From NCBI GenBank assembly GCA_026417035.1, contig JAOAEA010000028.1, positions 1 to 49,966 on the forward strand: DNA of 49,966 nucleotides, given 5' to 3'. This document shows, in pieces, positions 44,101-49,966 of the stretch (position 1 is its first letter; every line of letters begins with the position of its first letter). Under the pieces are notes generated by a model. That model searched no databases. It saw nothing but the letters and a program-made list of their open reading frames with translations, and was not told the DNA's origin. Position numbers and translations under genes: made by a program. The stretch comes from Burkholderiales bacterium. Its GTDB lineage: Bacteria; Pseudomonadota; Gammaproteobacteria; Burkholderiales; SG8-39.

Positions 44101-45567
44101 CTACGCGCCCCAGCGCGGGATCGGGTGGTCCGAGATCGAGACGCAGACGTTCTTCGGCTCGGTGAACACCTCGAAGCTCCAGGTGCCGCCCTCGCGCCCG
44201 GTCCCGGAGGCCTTGACGCCGCCGAAGGGCTGGCGCAGGTCGCGCACGTTCTGGCTGTTCACGAAGCACATGCCCGCCTCGATCCCCGCGGCCATGCGGT
44301 GCGCGCGGCCGACGTCGCGCGTCCAGACGTACGACGAGAGGCCGTAGCGGGTGTCGTTCGCGATCGCGAGCGCGTCGGCCTCGTCGGCGAAGGGAATCAG
44401 GCAGGCCACCGGCCCGAAGATCTCGTCCTGGGCGATCTGCATGCGGTTGTCGACGTCGGCGAACACGGTCGGCCTCACGAAGTTCCCGGCGCGCACGCGC
44501 GCCGGCACCTCGGGCGCGTCGAGGCCGCCGGCGATGAGCGTCGCGCCCTCGCGCGGCCCCAGTTCGATGTAGCGGCGCACCTTGGCGAGGTGCTCGGCCG
44601 AGATCATCGGCCCGATGACCGTCCTCTCGTCGAGCGGGTCGCCGACCGCGAGGCGCGCCGCGCGCGCGGCGAAAGTGGCGGCGAAGCGCTCGTACACGGT
44701 GCGCTGCACCAGGATGCGCGAGCCGGCGGTGCAGCGCTCGCCGTTGTTCGAGAAGATCATGAAGATCGCCGCGTCCATCGCCCGCTCGAGGTCGGCGTCG
44801 TCGAACACCACGAACGGCGACTTGCCGCCGAGCTCCATCGAGAACTTCTTGAGCCCCGCGCGCTGCACGATCAGGTTGCCGGTCGCGGTCGACCCCGTGA
44901 ACGAGATCGCGCGCACGTCGGGGTGGCGCACCAGCGCGTCGCCCGCGGTCCGGCCGTAGCCGTGCACGACGTTGAGCACCCCCGGCGGCACGCCCGCCTC
45001 CAGGGCGAGCTCGCCCAGGCGCGCCGCGGTGAGCGGCGAGAGCTCGCTCATCTTGAGCACCGCGGTGTTGCCGAGCGCGAGGCACGGCGCCACCTTCCAG
45101 GTCGCGGTCATGAACGGCACGTTCCACGGCGAGATCAGCGCGCACACGCCCACCGGCTGGTAGAGCGTGTAGTTGAGCATCCGGTCGTCCACCGGGTAGG
45201 TGTGCCCGTCCATGCGCGTGCACACCTCGGCGAAGAAGTAGAAGTTGTCGGCGGCGCGCGGCACGAGCGCCTTCTTCGTCTGCGCGATCACCTGGCCGGT
45301 GTCGCGCGTCTCCGTTTCGGCGAGCGCCGGCACGTGCTTCGCGATGAGGTCGCCGAGCGCGCGCATGATCCGCGCGCGCTCGGCCTGCGGCGTGCGCGCC
45401 CAGCCGGGGAACGCGGCCTTCGCCGCTGCCACCGCCGCCGCCACTTCGGCCTCGCCGCCAGAGGCGACCTCCGCGAGCGGCTCCTGCGTCGCCGGATCGA
45501 GCGTCGCGAAGGTCTCGCGGCTCGCCACCGCCTTGCCGCCGATCAGGTGCTTGATCATCGCCGTCAT
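44101..45567 (-). CDS. hpaE: 5-carboxymethyl-2-hydroxymuconate semialdehyde dehydrogenase
   Basis: This 488-residue NAD-dependent aldehyde dehydrogenase oxidises the ring-cleavage product to 5-carboxymethyl-2-hydroxymuconate. Recognisable are SPWNVPFMTATWKVAP, the nucleotide loop SFTGSTATG, the glutamate in MELGGKSP, and the catalytic Cys in NNGERCTAGSR. The typical HpaE ending with VFTEPKNVCVSI is present. ATG 45567 overlaps the TGA of hpaG2 (ATGA); an in-frame ATG at 45558 is less likely. The enzyme sits in the middle of the operon, as expected for the pathway. Confidence 0.95.
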   Translation of the reverse strand: MTAMIKHLIGGKAVASRETFATLDPATQEPLAEVASGGEAEVAAAVAAAKAAFPGWARTPQAERARIMRALGDLIAKHVPALAETETRDTGQVIAQTKKALVPRAADNFYFFAEVCTRMDGHTYPVDDRMLNYTLYQPVGVCALISPWNVPFMTATWKVAPCLALGNTAVLKMSELSPLTAARLGELALEAGVPPGVLNVVHGYGRTAGDALVRHPDVRAISFTGSTATGNLIVQRAGLKKFSMELGGKSPFVVFDDADLERAMDAAIFMIFSNNGERCTAGSRILVQRTVYERFAATFAARAARLAVGDPLDERTVIGPMISAEHLAKVRRYIELGPREGATLIAGGLDAPEVPARVRAGNFVRPTVFADVDNRMQIAQDEIFGPVACLIPFADEADALAIANDTRYGLSSYVWTRDVGRAHRMAAGIEAGMCFVNSQNVRDLRQPFGGVKASGTGREGGTWSFEVFTEPKNVCVSISDHPIPRWGA

Positions 45568-46343
45568 GCTGCGCTTCCTCCCGGACCCGCGCGCCCGAAC
45601 GCGGCGTCGTCCGCGATCGTGTTGAGAAGGCGCCCGATGCCCTCGATCTCCGCCACCACCTCGTCGCCGGGCTTCACGTCGGCCACGCCTTCCGGCGTTC
45701 CGGTGAGGATCACGTCGCCGGCGCCGAGCGTCATGAAGCCGGAGAGCCAGGCGATGAGCGTGGGGATGTCGTGCACCATGTCGCGCGTGTTGCCCTGTTG
45801 CTTGACCTTCCCGTTCACGGTCGTGCGGAGCGCGAGCCGCATCGGGTCGGGAACGTCGTCCCGGTCCACGAGCCAGGGGCCGATGGCGGTGCAGCCGTCG
45901 CGGTTCTTGACCCGCAGGTTGGGCCGGTACCAGTTCTCGAGGTAGTCGCGGATCGCGTAGTCGTTCGCCACGGTGTACCCGGCGACGTGATCGTAGGCTC
46001 GCGCCCTCGCCACCCGCCGGGCGGGCTTGCCGATCACCACTGCGAGCTCGCACTCGTAGTGCATGAAAGTCGCGTCCGCAGGCCGGCGCGTGACGCCGCG
46101 GTGCCCCACGAGCGCGTTCGGCCCCTTGAGGAAGACGAGCGGCTCGGCCTGGGCGCCGAAGGCGAGCTCCTTCGCGTGCTCCGCGTAGTTGAGCCCGAGG
46201 GCGATGATCGTGCGCGGCGTGAACGGCGGCAGCCAGACCACCTCGTCCTCGCGTACGCGCCGGCCGTCGGCGAGCCGCAGGCCCTCGCCGTCGGCGACCG
46301 CCTCGTGCACGCCCCCGGAGCAGGCGACCCGGGCGCGCCTCAT
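45564..46343 (-). CDS. hpaG2: HpaG2 subunit of isomerase/decarboxylase
   Basis: This 259-residue protein corresponds to the C-terminal half of enteric HpaG. It has GLNYAEHAKEL, EPLVFLKGPNALVG, MHYECELAVVIGK, NDYAIRDYLENWYRPNLRVKNRDG and ILTGTPEGVADVKPGDEV. It belongs to the fumarylacetoacetase family with a divalent metal. With HpaG1 it decarboxylates and isomerises 2-oxohept-3-ene-1,7-dioate-type intermediates. ATG 46343 overlaps the TGA of hpaG1. The genes are split here, while enteric bacteria have them fused. Confidence 0.92.
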   Translation of the reverse strand: MRRARVACSGGVHEAVADGEGLRLADGRRVREDEVVWLPPFTPRTIIALGLNYAEHAKELAFGAQAEPLVFLKGPNALVGHRGVTRRPADATFMHYECELAVVIGKPARRVARARAYDHVAGYTVANDYAIRDYLENWYRPNLRVKNRDGCTAIGPWLVDRDDVPDPMRLALRTTVNGKVKQQGNTRDMVHDIPTLIAWLSGFMTLGAGDVILTGTPEGVADVKPGDEVVAEIEGIGRLLNTIADDAAFGRAGPGGSAA

Positions 46344-47149
46344 GCGCGCGCTCCGGGCAGGAGCTCGCGCTCGGGGACGAGCGGGTTCTCGAGCCGGCCG
46401 ACGCCTTCGACCTCGACCGCGACGCGCTGGCCGGCGCGCGCGCGCGGCGCGCCTTCCGGCACGCCGACCAGGAGGACGTCGCCGGGCGAGAGGGTCATGA
46501 ACTCGGTCACGTCGGCGATGAGGCGTGCGATCGGGCGGATCAGGTTCGCGGTGGTGTTCGCCTGGCGGAGCTCGCCATCGACGTAAACGCGGATCGCGAG
46601 CGCGCCGGGGTCGGCGACCCGCGATGCCGCGACGACCCAGGGCCCGATGGGGCAGAAGCCGTCGCGGCACTTCGACGGGACCGAGGGCCGGTAGTAATCC
46701 GCGTGCGGGACGCTGACGTCGTTCGCGACCGTGTAGCCGGCGACGTGCGCGAGGGCCTCGCGCGCTTCGACGCGGCACGCGGTGCGCCCGATCACGACGC
46801 CGAGCGTGGCCCCCATCTCGAGCTCGGGGGCGTCCTCGGGCACCGGGATCGGCGCGCCGTGAGCGGTCAGCGTGTTGGCGGGCTTGATGTAGAGCACCGG
46901 TGCCCTCGGCGGCGCCTTGTACGGCGGTGCGTGCACCGCGTCGCCGAGCGCGGCGAGCGCGCCGCGGAAGTTGAGGAGCGCCCCGTAGACCGTGCCGGCG
47001 ACCGGCGGCTCCCAGTCGAGCGCGCCCGCGGCGACCCGCCGGGCGCCGAGCACGACCGTCCCGGCGGCCGGGTCCACCGGCACGTCGGCCGGCTGGGGCA
47101 TGCCGCGCAGGCGCACGAGCGCGTCGGCGATGGCGGACAGGGGCGTCAT
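46340..47149 (-). CDS. hpaG1: HpaG1 subunit of isomerase/decarboxylase
   Basis: This 269-residue protein corresponds to the N-terminal half of enteric HpaG. It has YKAPPRAPVLYIKPANTL, ELEMGATLGVVIGRTA, VANDVSVPHADYYRPSVPSK and KCRDGFCPIGP. It has a fumarylacetoacetase-like fold. An N-terminal stretch of about 55 residues extends beyond the enteric start. It is the first gene of the operon, and ATG 47149 lies 40 nt downstream of the promoter and HpaR-like palindromes at 47183-47225. Its stop overlaps hpaG2 by 4 nt. Confidence 0.92.
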   Translation of the reverse strand: MTPLSAIADALVRLRGMPQPADVPVDPAAGTVVLGARRVAAGALDWEPPVAGTVYGALLNFRGALAALGDAVHAPPYKAPPRAPVLYIKPANTLTAHGAPIPVPEDAPELEMGATLGVVIGRTACRVEAREALAHVAGYTVANDVSVPHADYYRPSVPSKCRDGFCPIGPWVVAASRVADPGALAIRVYVDGELRQANTTANLIRPIARLIADVTEFMTLSPGDVLLVGVPEGAPRARAGQRVAVEVEGVGRLENPLVPERELLPGARA

Positions 47150-47182
47150 GGCGGCGGGGCGCGCCGGCTTGCGGCCGGAATC

Positions 47183-47225
47183 GTTAAGGTATTAACATTA
47201 GAACGCTAACATGTTAACGAGTCAA
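47183..47225. promoter_or_regulatory. Divergent hpaG1/hpaR promoters with two HpaR operator candidates
   Basis: Minus-strand promoter for the hpa operon: TTGACT (47225-47220), 17 nt, TCTAAT (47202-47197). The 10-bp palindrome TAACATGTTA (47207-47216) lies between them. A second palindrome, GTTAA-N4-TTAAC (47183-47196), lies near the expected start of transcription. Plus-strand promoter for hpaR: TTAAGG (47184-47189), 17 nt, TAACAT (47207-47212), each overlapping a palindrome. Binding of the MarR protein at either site should repress both promoters. Confidence 0.65.
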
Positions 47226-47239
47226 CCCGGTCCGCTGGC

Positions 47240-47743
47240 GTGGCGCGCGTGCTGAGCCACCGCAACCTGCCGCTCCTGCTGCTCCAGGCGCGCGAGGCGG
47301 TGCTCGCGCACTTCCGCCCGATCCTCAACCACTTCGGCCTCACCGAACAGCAGTGGCGGGTCATCCGCGCGCTCGCCGAGGCAGGGCCGATGGAGCCCAA
47401 CCGGATCGCCGAGACCTGCCAGATCCTCGGGCCGAGCCTCGCCGGCGTGCTCGCGCGCATGGAGGAGCTCGGCCTGGTGGCGCGCCGCCGGCTCGAGGCC
47501 GACCAGCGCCGGGTGCGGGTGTCGCTGACGGCGAAGAGCCGCGCGCTGTTCGCGCACGTCGCGCCGCTCGTCGAGGCGCAGTACCGCGAGCTCGAGAGCG
47601 CGGTCGGGAAGCAGGCGATCGCGCAGGCCTACCGCACGCTCGACCGCCTCATCGCGCAGTTCGGCGCGCCGGTGGCGGCGGTGGCCCTGCCGAAATCGCC
47701 GCCGCGCGCGGGGGCGCGGCGGCGCCGGGCGACGCGGCGCTAG
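47240..47743 (+). CDS. hpaR: MarR-family repressor of homoprotocatechuate operon
   Basis: This 167-residue regulator is closely similar to HpaR in its winged-helix region: LLLQAREAVLAHFRPI, FGLTEQQWRVIRAL, ILGPSLAGVLARMEELGLV and DQRRVRVSLT. It should bind the palindromes at 47183-47216 and release them with 4-hydroxyphenylacetate or a pathway intermediate. A basic, Arg/Ala-rich tail (about 150-167) is extra. The start is GTG 47240, about 20 nt downstream of the expected transcription start; GTG 47249 is possible and ATG 47211 is out of frame. Confidence 0.92.
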   Translation: MARVLSHRNLPLLLLQAREAVLAHFRPILNHFGLTEQQWRVIRALAEAGPMEPNRIAETCQILGPSLAGVLARMEELGLVARRRLEADQRRVRVSLTAKSRALFAHVAPLVEAQYRELESAVGKQAIAQAYRTLDRLIAQFGAPVAAVALPKSPPRAGARRRRATRR

Positions 47744-47754
47744 CGCGAACGGCC

Positions 47755-47892
47755 GTCAACGCAGGGGGCGCGGAGGGCGCGGAGAAGGAAGCGAGCGGCC
47801 GACCCGCAGGCGCAGTGCCTCGATGTGCCTGCGGCTTCCGCGTCGCCGCGGTCGTTCCTCCTTCTCCCGCCGCGTGCGCCCTCCGCGGTGAA
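47755..47892. repeat. Inverted element of GCGCGGAGG units at a convergent junction (element C)
   Basis: The left arm starts TCAACGCAGG (47756-47765) and continues with 9-nt units like GCGCGGAGG. The right arm ends TGCGCCCTCCGCGGTGAAG (47874-47892). The arms are inverted with several mismatches. It fills most of the gap between the converging hpaR and nnrS genes and matches the layout of the elements at 63-224 and 26607-26762. Confidence 0.62.
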
Positions 47893-47912
47893 GCCGGGCG
47901 AGGTCGGCGGTG

Positions 47913-49130
47913 CTAACCCGGCCTGCCGTCCGCGCGCGGCCGCGTGAGGATGGGGAAATAGGCGACCGCGTAGATCGCGAAGCCGGCGGCCCAGAAGAGC
48001 GCCGAGAGCGCGAGCGTTTGCCCGTAGAGCGACGGCGCCGCGAGGCCGACCGCGACGCGCGTGAACGCGGCAGCCTGCACGAGGCCATAGGCGAACGTCT
48101 CCGCGAGGCCCGCGACGAGGGGCCGCCCGGTGTGGCCGAGCGCGGTGCGCGTGATCATGCCGATGATCATGCCGCCGATCGCGCCGATCCCGAACGCGTG
48201 GATGGCGTACACCTCGTGCACCGCCGGCGTGAGCGCCGCGAGCGCGAGCAGCGCGAGGCCCGCCGGGATCCAGGCATACGAGACGTGCAGGATCCAGAGG
48301 ATCGGGCTCGAGCGCGTCGCGACCGGATCCCACGTCGCGAGGCGCGCCCCGTGCAGCGCCGCCGCCGCGAGCGCCACGGGCGCGAGCAGCCACGCGCTCG
48401 CCGCGAGGACGTCGAGCGCTAGCGCGGCCGCGAGCATCCCGATCGCCCAGCGGTCGAGCCGTGCGTGGCGGCGCACGCGCGCCGCCGGCAGCGCGTTCTG
48501 CGTGAACATCGGGATGACGCGCCCGCCCATGATCGCGACGATCGCGACGATCACATAGAGCGCGGCCTTCACCGGCACGAGGGGCGGGACGGGTACGACG
48601 CCGAAGGCCGCGAACCAGAAGGCGAGGTTCAAGGCGGCGAGCGCGGCGAGCAGCGCCACGAAGAAGTAGTTGCGCCGGTTCCCGGCCGCGTGCAGCGCGC
48701 GCCACAGGAACCATGCGACGAGCGGCAGGAAGAGGAAGTCCACCCAGGCCGCGGCCGGCGCCGGCCCGGTGACCGCGAGGATCCGCGCAGCGAGCCAGAG
48801 CGCGGCGAGCCCGGCGAGCGTCCAGCCCGTGGGGGTCGGCTGGTTGGTCCAGTTCCGGCCCGCGGTGAAGAGAAAACCCGCGATCACGGCGACGGCGAAA
48901 CCGAACACCATCTCGTGCATGTGCCAGGCGAGGCCCGCGATCGGGCCGCCGGCGGGAAGCACGCCGACATACTGTGCCACCCAGACCGGCGCCGAGAGCG
49001 CCGCGAGCAGCGCGGCGAGGAGATAGAACGGTCGGAACCCGAGCGCGAAGAGCGCGAAGCGGGGCGGCGATGCGGTCTCGGCGTTCGGCACGGGGCGAAG
49101 GACGAAGCGTTGGTTGCTCATGCGACCCAT
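47913..49130 (-). CDS. nnrS: NnrS-family membrane protein
   Basis: This 405-residue protein has about twelve membrane helices and the NnrS signatures LGFRPFYLLAALLAALS, AWHMHEMVFGFAVAVIAGFLFTAG, NQPTPTG, GGRVIPMFTQNAL and IHAFGIGAIGGMIIGMITRTALGHTGR. NnrS is a heme- and copper-containing protein linked to tolerance of nitric oxide. No nitrite, nitric oxide or nitrous oxide reductase gene is close by. ATG 49130 is used; ATG 49121 (MSNQRF) is also possible. The gene converges on hpaR across the element at 47755-47892. Confidence 0.92.
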   Translation of the reverse strand: MGRMSNQRFVLRPVPNAETASPPRFALFALGFRPFYLLAALLAALSAPVWVAQYVGVLPAGGPIAGLAWHMHEMVFGFAVAVIAGFLFTAGRNWTNQPTPTGWTLAGLAALWLAARILAVTGPAPAAAWVDFLFLPLVAWFLWRALHAAGNRRNYFFVALLAALAALNLAFWFAAFGVVPVPPLVPVKAALYVIVAIVAIMGGRVIPMFTQNALPAARVRRHARLDRWAIGMLAAALALDVLAASAWLLAPVALAAAALHGARLATWDPVATRSSPILWILHVSYAWIPAGLALLALAALTPAVHEVYAIHAFGIGAIGGMIIGMITRTALGHTGRPLVAGLAETFAYGLVQAAAFTRVAVGLAAPSLYGQTLALSALFWAAGFAIYAVAYFPILTRPRADGRPG

Positions 49131-49286
49131 TGTCGCGCCGCGCCGCGGTCACGGGCTTTGCGGCGGATCACGAAAGCCGGGCGCCATGACCCCGCCCCGG
49201 CGAGGGTCTTCGCGCGCCCGCGCGGCGCAGCCGGCGCGCGGGCACTGCCGTTACTGCCACGGCGCGCGCGAGCCCGCCGCCCGCGT

Positions 49287-49910
49287 TCAGCGCCGCGCGA
49301 GCGCTTTCGCCTTCTCCCGCGCCGCGACGTCGCCGCCGCGCGCCGCTTGCACGTACCACGCGAGCGCGCGGTCGAGGTCTTTCGGCCAGCCGCCGTAGCC
49401 GTGCTCGTAGCAGCTCGCGGCGAGGTATTGCGCGCCCGCGTCGCCACCCTCGGCCGCGCGTTCGTACCACCGGCACGCTTCGGTCTCGTCGTGTGGCGCG
49501 CCGCGGCCGAGGAAGTACTGCGTGCCGAGCGCGATCTGCGCCTCGACGTGGTCCTGCTCGGCGGCGCGGCGGAACCACGCGGTGGCCTCGGCGAGCGATT
49601 TCGCGACGAGCGACCCGCGCTCGTAGAGGAGGGCGAGGGCGTACTGCGCCTGCGGGTAGCCCTGCGCGGCGGACTTCACGAGCCACGCGAGCGCGGCCTC
49701 GGCGCTGCCCGGCGTCTCGCCGCGCAGGATCATCATCGCGTAATTGAACTGGGCGAGCCGCTCGCCGCGCTCGGCGCCGGCCCGGTATTCGCGGGCGGCC
49801 GCCGCGAGGTCGCCGCGCTCGTAGGCAAGCCAGCCCGCGTCGTCGGCGGACGCGCCCCACGCGGCGAGCGCGAGGGCCAGGGCGGCGGCCGTGCGCGCGA
49901 GCGGGCGCAT
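49287..49910 (-). CDS. Sel1-repeat periplasmic protein
   Basis: This 207-residue protein has a signal peptide (1-22, cleaved near GASA) and four Sel1-like repeats (about residues 52-84, 85-120, 121-156 and 157-195), each with an A/GQ..LA..Y....G and an A..W...AA..G pattern. Such repeats form alpha-helical solenoids that hold protein partners in the envelope. The partner is unknown. The gene is separate from nnrS by 156 nt, where no further gene or strong hairpin was seen. ATG 49910 is chosen to keep the signal peptide. Confidence 0.9.
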   Translation of the reverse strand: MRPLARTAAALALALAAWGASADDAGWLAYERGDLAAAAREYRAGAERGERLAQFNYAMMILRGETPGSAEAALAWLVKSAAQGYPQAQYALALLYERGSLVAKSLAEATAWFRRAAEQDHVEAQIALGTQYFLGRGAPHDETEACRWYERAAEGGDAGAQYLAASCYEHGYGGWPKDLDRALAWYVQAARGGDVAAREKAKALARR

Positions 49911-49926
49911 TTCAGTCGGCTACGCT

Positions 49927-49962
49927 ACGAGAGGGCAAAGCCGCTTCGCGGCGCCCCCTCGT
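49927..49962. terminator. Large stem-loop upstream of the Sel1 gene
   Basis: ACGAGAGGGC (49927-49936) pairs with GCCCCCTCGT (49953-49962) with one mismatch. Inside, GCCGC and GCGGC close a TTC loop, with AAA bulged on one side. It may be the end of a gene outside the window, a leader hairpin of the Sel1 gene, or a REP-like element. The window ends 4 nt later, so a following T-run cannot be judged. Confidence 0.45.
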
Positions 49963-49966
49963 GCTC

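Noticed and set aside
47211..47213. ATG inside the HpaR palindrome as hpaR start
   Set aside because: It is not in frame with the MarR domain. GTG 47240 is in frame.

Overview
The window is a single stretch of very GC-rich (roughly 70%) bacterial chromosome with dense, short-gapped operons. Gene content points to a betaproteobacterium or close relative: DUF1840 and DUF4124 proteins, a complete HpaR-type homoprotocatechuate operon, an AlgZ/AlgR-like LytS/LytTR pair, NnrS, PPK2 and a class II (B12) ribonucleotide reductase. -10 boxes such as TACAAT, TAGAAT, TATACT and TATAAT recur just upstream of starts. No rRNA, tRNA, CRISPR array, transposase or phage gene was seen, and nothing in base composition suggests a recently acquired island.

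Layout. 1-3840: tail of a class I fructose-1,6-bisphosphatase, a LuxR regulator, then cupin, VOC, FMN-binding and EamA transporter genes. 3992-9194: a DUF5132-like membrane protein and an HMA_2 protein converge on a SERCA-like P2-type ATPase carrying its own HMA_2 domain, whose stop codon overlaps the start of a divergent methionine adenosyltransferase. 9386-16570: PPK2, DUF4124, a tiny Cys-rich protein, FKBP, NrdJ with tandem NrdR-type boxes, MsrA and DUF1840. 16587-25452: a beta-glucan region (GH17-GT2 fusion, stand-alone GH17 protein) flanked by two paralogous membrane GGDEF proteins and a DUF72 gene. 25704-30077: a beta-hydroxyacid dehydrogenase, an acyl-CoA ligase, an MBL hydrolase and a lysine-rich SWIB protein. 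30184-36141: a signalling block with FecR, a heme-c DUF3365/HAMP sensor and a Ser/Thr kinase in one operon, divergent from an adenylate cyclase-FHA protein, then a third GGDEF protein. 36237-38795: DUF2306, 2TM protein, LytS kinase and LytTR regulator. 38925-47743: a nine-gene homoprotocatechuate operon (hpaG1 G2 E D F H, MFS, class II aldolase, PanE-like reductase) divergent from hpaR. 47913-49910: NnrS and a Sel1-repeat protein.

How genes may work together. HpaR probably represses its own gene and the hpa operon through two palindromes interleaved with both promoters. The operon lacks hpaI and hpaBC, and an AraD-type aldolase stands where an aldolase would be needed. The kinase and the FHA-cyclase sit back to back, which suggests a phosphothreonine-dependent link to cAMP or cGMP signalling. 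The two GGDEF proteins beside the glucan genes suggest c-di-GMP control of beta-glucan synthesis. The least described assembly is the HMA_2 / P2-ATPase / divergent MetK cluster. A family of non-coding elements built from short 7-9-nt units also stands out, because it occupies most of the longer gaps between convergent genes.
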